The notes beneath the pieces are model-generated. The model did no database searches. It saw only the letters and a list, made by a program, of their open reading frames with translations, and had not been told where the DNA came from. The translations under genes and the position numbers were made by a program. A DNA stretch of 9,828 nucleotides, taken from the NCBI GenBank assembly GCA_903862805.1, contig CAIOZP010000394.1, positions 1 to 9,828 on the forward strand. Reading direction: 5' to 3'. The number at the start of each line of letters is the position of its first letter. Position 1 is the first letter of the stretch. The DNA is from an uncultured Fibrobacterota bacterium (GTDB lineage: Bacteria; Fibrobacterota; Chitinivibrionia; Chitinivibrionales; CAIOZP01). Of the stretch, positions 1 through 6,236 are shown one piece after another.

Positions 1-480
1 AGCGCAGAGCAGCTGTTCAATTTCTACTCCGACAACCTTCAGGCAAATCCCGCCTTCCTCGACGACATACCTATAATGAAACCAATAGCAGACAAATCGT
101 TCATTACCGCAGGTTTCGGACCAATGATCGATCCGTTTACAGGCACAAAAAAAATGCACTACGGCATAGACTACGCAGCAATGACCGGAACACCTGTGTT
201 CGCCTCCGGAAGCGGTGTGGTCGAAAGCGTGGACAATGATCTGCAATGGGGCCGTCGCATACTTATCCGTCATGGACACGACATTACAAGCCTCTATGCA
301 CATCTCGAATCGGTAAACGTGAATTCTGGCCAGACCGTTTCGCGTGGCGACCAGATCGGAACGGTCGGTGCAAGCGGCATCGCAACCGGGCCGCACCTTT
401 ACTTCGCGATAACCAAAAACGGTGTCTCGATTGACCCGATGGAAATAATTATTCCGGATAATCTCTTTGCCAAACTCTAA
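1..480 (+). CDS. M23/LytM-domain peptidase-like protein, 5' partial, zinc site incomplete
   Basis: The frame is open from the first base, so the true start lies upstream; the ATG at 76 falls inside the linker before the domain and is probably not the start. The visible 159 residues are a nearly complete M23 (LytM/lysostaphin-type) fold: a Gly-Phe-Gly turn and DPFTG, then the HxxxD motif HYGID (157-171), the YAHL motif with its histidine at 301-303, the G-x-x-V-x-x-G-x-x-I-G strand-turn, and GPHLYF (388-405). M23 enzymes cut peptide cross-links in peptidoglycan with a zinc held by HxxxD and the second His of an HxH motif. Here that second His is Tyr (TAC, 400-402), so the domain may be inactive and could act like the degenerate EnvC/NlpD LytM domains that activate amidases. 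That role is inference. The 3' end overlaps the glycosyltransferase by 14 bp, which suggests co-transcription in an envelope operon. Family call is secure; activity is uncertain. Confidence 0.9.
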   Translation, partial: SAEQLFNFYSDNLQANPAFLDDIPIMKPIADKSFITAGFGPMIDPFTGTKKMHYGIDYAAMTGTPVFASGSGVVESVDNDLQWGRRILIRHGHDITSLYAHLESVNVNSGQTVSRGDQIGTVGASGIATGPHLYFAITKNGVSIDPMEIIIPDNLFAKL

Positions 481-1459
481 CCATAGATCGGTTCTTGTCA
501 TTCGCTGTTCGTCAATGGGCGATGTAATTTTGAGTACCGTTCTTTTCGAGTACATCTCGCGAAAAATTCCTCACACCGAGATTACCTTCATAACATCACC
601 AGCATGGCAGCCGCTTTTCAAATACGATAGCCGACTGCACAAATCTTTCGGAATTGATTTACGATCAAGCAGTCTTCCTCGCGAACTATCTGCCGCGAAA
701 TTCGATTTGATCTTAGATCTCCAGAACAGCGCCCGCAGCCGGAAATTCACCGAGAAAAAATTCGCCGGTGTTCCAGTTTCCCGTTTCGACAAGTTGCATC
801 TCAAAAGGGCAGCTCTTCTTTATCTGCGAATCAACAGGTACGATCCGGCGCTCACCGTGGCACTTCGCTACATCAGAATATTCGACGCAGATGCTTCTTC
901 CGAAAATGTTCCAGATACAAAGATTTTCACAGCGGCATCGGTCAAGCGTGAAAAAACGATTGCACTGTTTCCGTTTGCCGCGTGGCGCAATAAAAAATGG
1001 TCGGAAGAAAACTATGCCAATGTAGGAAAACACTTCGCTGCAAAAGGCTGGAAGGTTTTGATCTTCGGAGGGCAATCAGAAATGTCCGACGGGAAATGTC
1101 TTGCAAATCTGATCGGTATCGGAGCAGAAAATACTGCTGGAAGAATGTCAATCAGTGAAACTGCAACGGCAATTGCCGGTTGTTCCATCGCTCTGGGCAA
1201 CGACACGGGGCTTTCGCATCTGTCAATGGCACTCGGAATCCCCACAGGGTTCATCTTCGGAGCGACAACATCACATCTCGGATTCTTTCCGCAGGGTTCC
1301 GTACCTCATACCGTGTTTGAACACCAAATGCCGTGTCGGCCGTGTCATCCGCACGGAGGAAATATCTGCTTAATCGGAAGAGCATGCCTCGAAGGAATAA
1401 AGCCCGAAAAAGTCATTGAAGGACTTGAACAGTTGGCCGCAATCCACATCAGGTCTTAA
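467..1459 (+). CDS. Glycosyltransferase family 9 (ADP-heptose:LPS heptosyltransferase-like)
   Basis: A 330-residue protein of usual GT9 length. The N-terminal Rossmann half opens with [12 protein letters not shown] (residues 13-24), the family's acceptor-side signature. The C-terminal half has [12 protein letters not shown] (168-178), the donor-side loop, then [16 protein letters not shown] (244-259), the hallmark of heptosyltransferases. A Cys cluster follows (CRPC at 290-293, C301, C307) and the tail motif IKPEKV. By family knowledge it transfers heptose or a related sugar from a nucleotide donor to lipid A/LPS inner core at the cytoplasmic face of the inner membrane; the exact sugar cannot be read from sequence. 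The start is TTG at 467: the frame is closed by TAA at 446-448, and no ATG, GTG or other TTG lies between. The next in-frame ATG would remove the N-terminal signature. It overlaps the M23 gene by 14 bp and its last 11 bp overlap the convergent chemoreceptor gene. WaaF/WaaC or RfaQ-type paralogues are equally possible. Confidence 0.9.
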   Translation: MPNSNHRSVLVIRCSSMGDVILSTVLFEYISRKIPHTEITFITSPAWQPLFKYDSRLHKSFGIDLRSSSLPRELSAAKFDLILDLQNSARSRKFTEKKFAGVPVSRFDKLHLKRAALLYLRINRYDPALTVALRYIRIFDADASSENVPDTKIFTAASVKREKTIALFPFAAWRNKKWSEENYANVGKHFAAKGWKVLIFGGQSEMSDGKCLANLIGIGAENTAGRMSISETATAIAGCSIALGNDTGLSHLSMALGIPTGFIFGATTSHLGFFPQGSVPHTVFEHQMPCRPCHPHGGNICLIGRACLEGIKPEKVIEGLEQLAAIHIRS

Positions 1460-3509
1460 ACTGTTTGACAATTGTATCGAGATTGTTTGCGAGGTCCGAA
1501 AGATTTTCAGCACGCTCGTGAATAGCTTTTATACTATCACCGGTCTTGTGAATTTCATCGTCGAGATGTTTTGTCGAGTCGTGGATCCCCGAAACGCCGA
1601 CAGCAAGTTCCGCGATATTTTTTGAGATGTCCGATGCGGCCCTGCTGGCCATGCTGATGTTGCTTGAAATTTCAACTACCGTTTCCGACTGCCGTTCCAC
1701 CGCAACAACAATCCCTTTGGAAATGCCGCTCACTTCAGAAATGATTTCAGCCACACGTTTTGTAGAAGCAATGCTGCCGGAAGAGGCTTCTTGCATCTCC
1801 TCGATCTGCCTTTTGATTTCTTTTGTGGCAGAAGCGACCTGACGCGAAAGATGTTTCACTTCATCGGCAACGACGGAAAATCCCTTTCCGGCATCTCCGG
1901 CCGAAGCTGCCTCGATAGTGGCATTCAGAGCCAATAGATTTGTCTGAGCGGAGATGTCATTAATCGTGTCAACAATCTTGCTGATTTCCGTTGCGGCCCG
2001 GCCGAGCTGATTCATCATGTCCTGCGCGGAATGTGCTTCGGTGTCGGCGCGCCGGATCGCAGCAGCTTCCTGCTGACACCCGCTTGCAACATCCGAAAGT
2101 GATGTGCTCATTTCCTCAATCGCAGATGCTACGGTTGAAACTGTCGAAGACATTTCCTCGGCTCCAACAGAAATACTTTGAACGGCGGTAGACATTTTAC
2201 CGCTTGTATCTGAAAGGCCCGAGCTGTCTCCCTGGATTCCGGCAGCAGATTTGTCGAGTGATTTTGCCCCATGTTTAAGATCGAGCGACGTGCCGTTGAG
2301 TCCGGTCGAGTCTTTGGCAATCAGATGAATAATCCCGGAAAGTTTGTCGGCGAAGCTGTTGAAGGCTGAGCCAAGTTCTGCCACTTCATCTTTTGAATCA
2401 GTCGGAAGTCGGCGGGTAAGATCTCCTTCGCCTGAAGCTATGTCACTCATGGCAAGGGCCGCCGCAGAAATCGGTTTTACAATATTACGGGTTATCAGGA
2501 CAATCAGCAATGTCGCGCCAAATGCCATAAGCAAAGCTGCCAGAAGGGAAACCCAACGAAGATGAATAATTGCTGCGTTGAATACGTCCAAAGGAAACGC
2601 CACCCCAAAGATCCATGTGTCATCAGTTCCGTGAACATGCAAAGGAACAAATCTGAAAAAGACACGGCCTTTCGATCTGGCATCCTTTGCGATGCAATCA
2701 AAAGCTTGCCCGCTGCCGAGCGCTTTGAGCATCGCTGACTGCTCAGCAGTATCGGCACCAAAAACGGGCTTGTCGATCCTCGCTGAGTCAGGATGAGCAA
2801 TGACCCTGCCCTTGGAGCTTGCAAGTACCGCCCATCCGCTTCCGAGAGGTCTGATGGCCTTTATGTCTGCATCAATTTGCTGAAATGAAATGTCGGTACC
2901 GACAATACCGACAGGTTTTCCGGCAACAAAAACCGGAGCAGTGAGCGAAACTTCGTAGAAATGGGTCGTGTCCCAATCGTACTTCCACCAAGAGGGTTCA
3001 ACAAGAACCGGACGCGATAGCCTTATAGGTTTCTGATAGTACTCCTCACCAACCGTATCTGCCGGATTGAAGTCATAGGAAGGTTGAAGTAGTGTCTGCA
3101 GCTTGCCGCCATTGGAATATGCTTCGACCGACCAGTGTTTTCCTTCAGAAGTCGCGGAACTTGACAACAGACCGCCGCGTTCGAACTCGAAATAGATCTC
3201 TATACATTCGGGATTTTCGGCTCTGTATTTATATGAGAGGTCGCTAAGAGATTTGGCTTTTTGTGCATCATCCGCCGAGACAAGCGACGAAGCTGCTTCA
3301 CTCAGCGCAGCAAGACAACCCATCCGATAAGAAAGCTCGCCACCAACTTTTTCCGCAAAATGCTGCGCCATTTCGTCTGCTTCAATATCGAGCTGTTTTT
3401 TCTGCTCACGATCTACTATCAAAAAAACCAAGGCCAATACCATGGCGGAAAAAAGGACGACCCCAGGTACAACCGTTCCTGTAATCTTTGCAACTATACC
3501 CTTTTTCAT
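1449..3509 (-). CDS. Methyl-accepting chemotaxis protein with periplasmic Cache sensor
   Basis: A 686-residue transmembrane chemoreceptor. TM1 lies at about 11-32. A long periplasmic region (33-315) has Cache features, including [10 protein letters not shown] (185-194) and [12 protein letters not shown] (197-208), the conserved end of a dCache ligand pocket. TM2 is at about 317-340. HAMP follows (341-393, with IVKP and the GEGDLTRRL segment), then a long signalling coiled coil. The hairpin tip at 508-554 includes [20 protein letters not shown], the strongly conserved CheA/CheW contact site. No NWETF-type CheR-docking pentapeptide ends the protein, which stops at VKQFKT. It senses an external small molecule and controls CheA; the ligand is not predictable. 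The ATG at 3509 has a good AGGAG ribosome site on the complementary strand at 3517-3521. The gene stands alone, converging on the glycosyltransferase with an 11-bp overlap at its TGA. No other chemotaxis or flagellar gene is visible. Confidence 0.96.
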   Translation of the reverse strand: MKKGIVAKITGTVVPGVVLFSAMVLALVFLIVDREQKKQLDIEADEMAQHFAEKVGGELSYRMGCLAALSEAASSLVSADDAQKAKSLSDLSYKYRAENPECIEIYFEFERGGLLSSSATSEGKHWSVEAYSNGGKLQTLLQPSYDFNPADTVGEEYYQKPIRLSRPVLVEPSWWKYDWDTTHFYEVSLTAPVFVAGKPVGIVGTDISFQQIDADIKAIRPLGSGWAVLASSKGRVIAHPDSARIDKPVFGADTAEQSAMLKALGSGQAFDCIAKDARSKGRVFFRFVPLHVHGTDDTWIFGVAFPLDVFNAAIIHLRWVSLLAALLMAFGATLLIVLITRNIVKPISAAALAMSDIASGEGDLTRRLPTDSKDEVAELGSAFNSFADKLSGIIHLIAKDSTGLNGTSLDLKHGAKSLDKSAAGIQGDSSGLSDTSGKMSTAVQSISVGAEEMSSTVSTVASAIEEMSTSLSDVASGCQQEAAAIRRADTEAHSAQDMMNQLGRAATEISKIVDTINDISAQTNLLALNATIEAASAGDAGKGFSVVADEVKHLSRQVASATKEIKRQIEEMQEASSGSIASTKRVAEIISEVSGISKGIVVAVERQSETVVEISSNISMASRAASDISKNIAELAVGVSGIHDSTKHLDDEIHKTGDSIKAIHERAENLSDLANNLDTIVKQFKT

Positions 3510-3781
3510 ATCGAGACTCCTGCTGTGTCTTCATCCGAAAGTCGGGGGATGCTATTATCGAAATACAGTCCAGTCAAGAAAGAAAGTGAATATCATTTTT
3601 TGGGTTCGCAGGATCAGTGACATCCTCAGGCGGGTACATTTTTACCTACCGAACAAAGGCCATTTGCATAATGTTCCGTATGGGCGGCCGTTAGCTTTGC
3701 AATGATCGGCATGAGGATGACAGCGGAGTTTGGTGGGAGTGACATTGCCACATCTGTGAGCTCATTGAAAGCAAGCGCGCT
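3510..3781. other. Spacer between the secreted-protein and chemoreceptor genes
   Basis: Here I see no supportable gene. It should carry the chemoreceptor promoter and the 3' end of the secreted-protein transcript. AAAGC-N6-GCTTT (3768-3783) overlaps the stop of the secreted-protein gene but has no T-run on that strand. GGTA (3640-3643) and TACC (3650-3653) form a small inverted repeat with an AT-rich centre of unknown meaning. Confidence 0.5.
3554..3577 (-). promoter_or_regulatory. Possible promoter of the chemoreceptor gene
   Basis: Read on the - strand, TTGACT (complement of 3572-3577) lies upstream of CGATAAT (complement of 3554-3560), 45-68 bp before the chemoreceptor ATG. TTGACT matches the sigma70 -35 box at five of six bases, but the gap to GATAAT is only 12 bp, too short for sigma70. 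CGATAA matches the end of the flagellar sigma28 -10 element (GCCGATAA), yet there is no TAAA at the right distance. Either reading is imperfect, so this is only a candidate. Confidence 0.25.
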
Positions 3782-4264
3782 TTACTTTTTTTGCGGAATG
3801 CGTGCTTTGATTTGTGAAAGAAGCCGCATGCCAACCTGTTCCGGTTTGTATGGTTTTGTTGCACCGGCAACACCGTCTATATGGACAGGCTTGTTGTTCC
3901 ACGGATCACCGGTAAAAGTGCTTACAATCACCTTCGTGTTTCTGACTGAATCAGGAATTTGTCCCATGAAAACGGAGTATTCGTTTACAAGGCGATCAAC
4001 CGCGATTGCATGCAACAGAACAATTGCTTTGAAGTGACCGTTTACGGTCGAATCGGCCTGCGCTATTGTCTTGACGGCAACACCAATCTGGTCATGTTCG
4101 AGTGACTGCTTTACAAATGAGACAACTGTATCTTCAAAGAAACTATTCCCTTTTACAATGAGCACCGAGTCAGGAAGGACGGCTGCTACAGGAGAGCCGC
4201 TTTGAGCCGATACCGCAAGTACTGCGCATAAAATTGTCATAGCTGTTTTAAGTGAATCAAACAT
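3782..4264 (-). CDS. Small secreted protein of unknown function
   Basis: I do not recognise this family. From the ATG at 4264 it has 160 residues: a hydrophobic signal peptide (about 5-20, with a likely cut after AVSA) followed by a compact domain. The domain alternates predicted strands (SVLIVKG 33-39, FKAIVLLHAIAV 78-89, KVIVSTFTG 111-119) with helices and ends in VDxV-like HIDGVAGATKPYKPEQ (128-143) and a basic helix. That pattern resembles a flavodoxin-like alpha/beta fold, but no cofactor-binding loop is evident, so this is only a fold guess. I preferred 4264 over the longer in-frame ATG at 4354: the shorter start has AAAGGA about 8 nt upstream and puts a signal peptide at the N terminus, whereas the added 30 residues would bury it. 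It lies head-on downstream of nothing and upstream of the chemoreceptor on the same strand, separated by about 270 bp, so a link with sensing is possible but unproven. Expected location is periplasm. Confidence 0.7.
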   Translation of the reverse strand: MFDSLKTAMTILCAVLAVSAQSGSPVAAVLPDSVLIVKGNSFFEDTVVSFVKQSLEHDQIGVAVKTIAQADSTVNGHFKAIVLLHAIAVDRLVNEYSVFMGQIPDSVRNTKVIVSTFTGDPWNNKPVHIDGVAGATKPYKPEQVGMRLLSQIKARIPQKK

Positions 4265-4290
4265 GGCAAATTCCTTTACTGTAATTTTGT

Positions 4291-4325
4291 CGCTGATACC
4301 AATATAATTCACAGCTATACCAGCG
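4291..4325. promoter_or_regulatory. Repeat cluster just upstream of the secreted-protein gene
   Basis: CGCTG (4291-4295) and CAGCG (4321-4325) form a perfect 5-bp inverted repeat with a 25-bp gap. Inside it ATACCA occurs twice (4296-4301 and 4317-4322), 21 bp apart, two helical turns on the same face of DNA. The cluster sits 27-61 bp before the ATG of the - strand secreted protein, where an operator or leader structure would be. Function is unproven. Confidence 0.25.
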
Positions 4326-4605
4326 GTTCCTTGAGTTAGCCTGGAGATTCTCATTTGATTGCTATCTGGATATTATTCCTGAACTTTGCTGTATTATCGA
4401 TGCCGGATTTCGTGACGATTGTGACAAAAGCGACAAAAAATTCCACACCTACAATTCTTTCGGCGATATTGGTCAGATCTTAGGCAAGACCGTACTATGC
4501 ACCGCTCAAGTCGGTATTCGGAATCTGAATACAATCGTGTCTGCTCAATTTCTTGATAAGGTTTCCGAGCGGATCACAGATGACCACATCAATGTCGGCG
4601 CGTGA
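4297..4605 (+). other. Open frame without a normal start; possible gene remnant
   Basis: A + strand frame stays open from after TGA (4294-4296) to TGA (4603-4605), about 102 codons, with no ATG, GTG or TTG; the only alternative start is CTG at 4366. From 4366 the translation has a protein-like composition, with words such as DIIPELCC, YNSFGDIGQILGK and ITDDHINVGA, and many purine-N-pyrimidine codons. The same triplet phase on the - strand reads DIDVVICDPLGN and later GVEFFVAFVTIV, but carries TAG and TAA close together (complements of 4495-4497 and 4480-4482). The codon pattern is therefore symmetrical and does not say which strand once coded. It could be the remains of a gene on either strand, or simply a chance open frame in a spacer. 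I recognise no family in either reading. It partly overlaps the region upstream of the secreted-protein gene. Confidence 0.25.
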
Positions 4606-4625
4606 ATCATGGTCGTAGCCTCTTG

Positions 4626-4644
4626 ATTTCTCCTCTTGAGAAAT
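4626..4644. repeat. Perfect inverted repeat ATTTCTC-N5-GAGAAAT
   Basis: Seven-base arms (4626-4632 and 4638-4644) are exact reverse complements around the 5-bp centre CTCTT. No T-run follows, so it is not an intrinsic terminator. The inner six bases and 5-bp spacing match the layout of the palindrome at 4871-4887, which suggests a protein-binding site more than an RNA signal. Confidence 0.4.
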
Positions 4645-4823
4645 ATCTATCCGGAAGGAAGAGGATGATAGGTGTACTTCGCCAGATTATTACGATATTT
4701 CCAATTAGCAAAACATATTTTAAGGCAAGTAATGTGATCGTTTTCGGCGGGAGACCGAACAGCAATATGTCACCGACAGTTTTTTACATTTCGCATCTGT
4801 CAATCGCAGCAGTCGGCGGCAAC

Positions 4824-4837
4824 GCCCCTGTGGGGGC
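4824..4837. repeat. Short GC-rich hairpin
   Basis: GCCCC (4824-4828), the loop TGTG and GGGGC (4833-4837) form a perfect 5-bp G-C stem. On the + strand it is followed by ACATC and then TTTT at 4842-4845, too late and too short a T-run for a confident terminator. It lies about 90 bp before the alaA start and could be part of a leader or of a dispersed repeat. Confidence 0.3.
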
Positions 4838-4870
4838 ACATCTTTTATCCACTCGGTAACGTTTTTCCGT

Positions 4871-4887
4871 TTTGTCAATACGACAAA
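4871..4887. promoter_or_regulatory. 17-bp palindrome before alaA, possible operator
   Basis: TTTGTC (4871-4876), AATAC, GACAAA (4882-4887) is a perfect 6-bp inverted repeat with a 5-bp centre, ending 36 bp before the alaA ATG. Size and position fit a dimeric repressor site overlapping the promoter or early leader of alaA. No regulator gene is visible in the window. Confidence 0.4.
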
Positions 4888-4923
4888 TTTTTGAACAAAA
4901 ATACGAATTGAAAGGTTTCTGAT

Positions 4924-6153
4924 ATGAATCTGATAAAGCAATCAAACAAACTGAACGATGTCTGTTATGATATTCGCGGGCCGGTAATGCACCATGCCCA
5001 GCGCCTTGAAGAAGAAGGCTACAAGATAATCAAGCTGAACATCGGCAATCCGGCGCCGTTCGGACTTCACGCACCCGAAGAGGTTCTGCATGATGTGATC
5101 ATCAATCTTCCCAACGCCGACGGATATTCAGACAGCAAGGGAATCTTCTCGGCTCGTAAGGCCGTGATGCAATATTGCCAGCAGAAAGGTATAGCAGGTG
5201 TCGAGATCGACGACATCTACCTTGGCAACGGTGTGAGCGAACTGATTTCTCTTTCTATGCAGGCCTTGCTCAACGCAGGAAGCGAGATGCTTATTCCGGC
5301 GCCCGACTATCCGCTATGGACTGCATCGGTCACGCTTGCGGGCGGCAAGGCGGTTCATTACATGTGCGACGAGAAGTCCGACTGGCTTCCCGACATCGCC
5401 GATATGGAGAAGAAGATCACGCCGCATACCAAGGGCATTGTTGTAATAAATCCCAACAATCCTACCGGTGCGGTTTATCCTCGCGAAATTCTTGAGCAGA
5501 TAGTCGAGCTTGCGCGCAAACACAACCTTGTGATTTTTGCCGACGAGATTTACGACAAGATTATTTACGACGAGGTCGAGCATGTCTCGATGGCTTCACT
5601 TGCAAGCGACATTCTGTTTGTCACGTTCAACGGCTTGTCGAAGGCTTATCGCGCGGCTGGTTTCCGAAGCGGATGGATGATTATTTCCGGCAACAAGGCG
5701 ATTGCCAAAAGCTACATCGAAGGCCTTACATTGCTTTCGTCAATGCGACTCTGCGCGAATGTTCCGGCGCAGTATGCGATCCAGACGGCACTTGGCGGTT
5801 ATCAGAGCATCAACGATCTGACAAAGCCCGGTGGCAGGCTTTACGAACAGCGCGAAATGGCATGGAGCAAGCTCAACGATATTCCCGGACTGTCGTGCGT
5901 GAAGCCGAAAGGCGCGCTGTATATGTTCCCGAAAATCGACGTGAAGAAATTTCACGTCAAGGACGACATGCAGATGGTACTCGATCTTCTCGATGCAGAG
6001 CGCGTGCTTTTAGTGCAGGGAACCGGCTTCAACTGGCCCCACCCCGATCACTTCCGCGTGGTGTTCCTGCCAGCGGCTGACCTTCTTGGTGAGGCTTGTG
6101 ATCGTATCGGGCGTTTCTTCGGATCGTATCGGCAGATTACTCATCACGAGTAA
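4924..6153 (+). CDS. alaA: Glutamate-pyruvate (alanine) aminotransferase AlaA
   Basis: A 409-residue PLP-dependent class I aminotransferase that matches E. coli AlaA (YfbQ) from end to end as I remember that sequence: VCYDIRGPV (13-21), LNIGNPAPFG (38-47), GNGVSELI (101-108), PAPDYPLWTA (125-134), SMRLCANVPAQ (273-283) and KPKGALYMFPKID (327-339). It makes alanine from pyruvate with glutamate as amino donor, in the cytoplasm. Catalytic residues are in place: the PLP lysine K240 in NGLSKAYR, N178 in NPNNPTG, D207 and Y210 in ADEIYD, and the substrate-carboxylate arginine R378 in HFRVV. The ATG at 4924 has AAAGG nine bases upstream and gives the family's usual N terminus. A palindrome lies just upstream and a strong terminator 22 bp after the stop, so it probably forms its own transcription unit. 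Lysine codon choice (18 AAG to 7 AAA) is opposite to its neighbours, which may reflect high expression. Confidence 0.96.
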   Translation: MNLIKQSNKLNDVCYDIRGPVMHHAQRLEEEGYKIIKLNIGNPAPFGLHAPEEVLHDVIINLPNADGYSDSKGIFSARKAVMQYCQQKGIAGVEIDDIYLGNGVSELISLSMQALLNAGSEMLIPAPDYPLWTASVTLAGGKAVHYMCDEKSDWLPDIADMEKKITPHTKGIVVINPNNPTGAVYPREILEQIVELARKHNLVIFADEIYDKIIYDEVEHVSMASLASDILFVTFNGLSKAYRAAGFRSGWMIISGNKAIAKSYIEGLTLLSSMRLCANVPAQYAIQTALGGYQSINDLTKPGGRLYEQREMAWSKLNDIPGLSCVKPKGALYMFPKIDVKKFHVKDDMQMVLDLLDAERVLLVQGTGFNWPHPDHFRVVFLPAADLLGEACDRIGRFFGSYRQITHHE

Positions 6154-6174
6154 ATCTGAATAAGCTATTTTTCG

Positions 6175-6212
6175 CGGCGGAGGCATCGCATGGTGTTTCC
6201 GCCGTTTTTTTT
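6175..6212 (+). terminator. Intrinsic terminator of alaA
   Basis: CGGCGGA (6175-6181) pairs perfectly with TCCGCCG (6198-6204), a GC-rich 7-bp stem with a 16-base loop, followed at once by eight T (6205-6212). It lies 21 bp after the alaA TAA and only 24 bp before the preferred yggS start. Confidence 0.88.
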
Positions 6213-6236
6213 GATCCGTTGAGAAATGATAATGAG

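Larger units (their letters stand above)
4606..4923. other. Non-coding spacer upstream of alaA
   Basis: I see no supportable gene in these 318 bases. They contain a perfect 7-bp stem (4626-4644), a GC-rich 5-bp hairpin (4824-4837) in otherwise AT-leaning sequence, and a 17-bp palindrome (4871-4887) close to the alaA start. The alaA promoter must be in or near here, but no well-spaced -35/-10 pair stands out. AAAGG at 4911-4915, nine bases before the ATG, is the ribosome site of alaA. Confidence 0.6.

Noticed and set aside
3768..3791. Hairpin AAAGC-N6-GCTTT with a nearby T-run, as a terminator
   Set aside because: The T-run lies on the + strand, where no gene needs a terminator, and is inside the coding end of the - strand gene; on the - strand no T-run follows.
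3702..4037. A + strand open frame of 111 codons over the secreted-protein gene
   Set aside because: It is opposite a frame with a signal peptide and ribosome site, and its own translation has no protein-like organisation.
4265..4354. A 30-residue N-terminal extension of the secreted protein from ATG 4354
   Set aside because: It would place the signal peptide in the interior, lacks a good ribosome site, and overlaps the repeat cluster; ATG 4264 has AAAGGA at a suitable distance.
4720..4941. A - strand open frame of 73 codons in the alaA leader
   Set aside because: It runs into the alaA start, is rich in Arg and Cys with no domain, and crosses the palindrome and hairpin; no ribosome site supports it.
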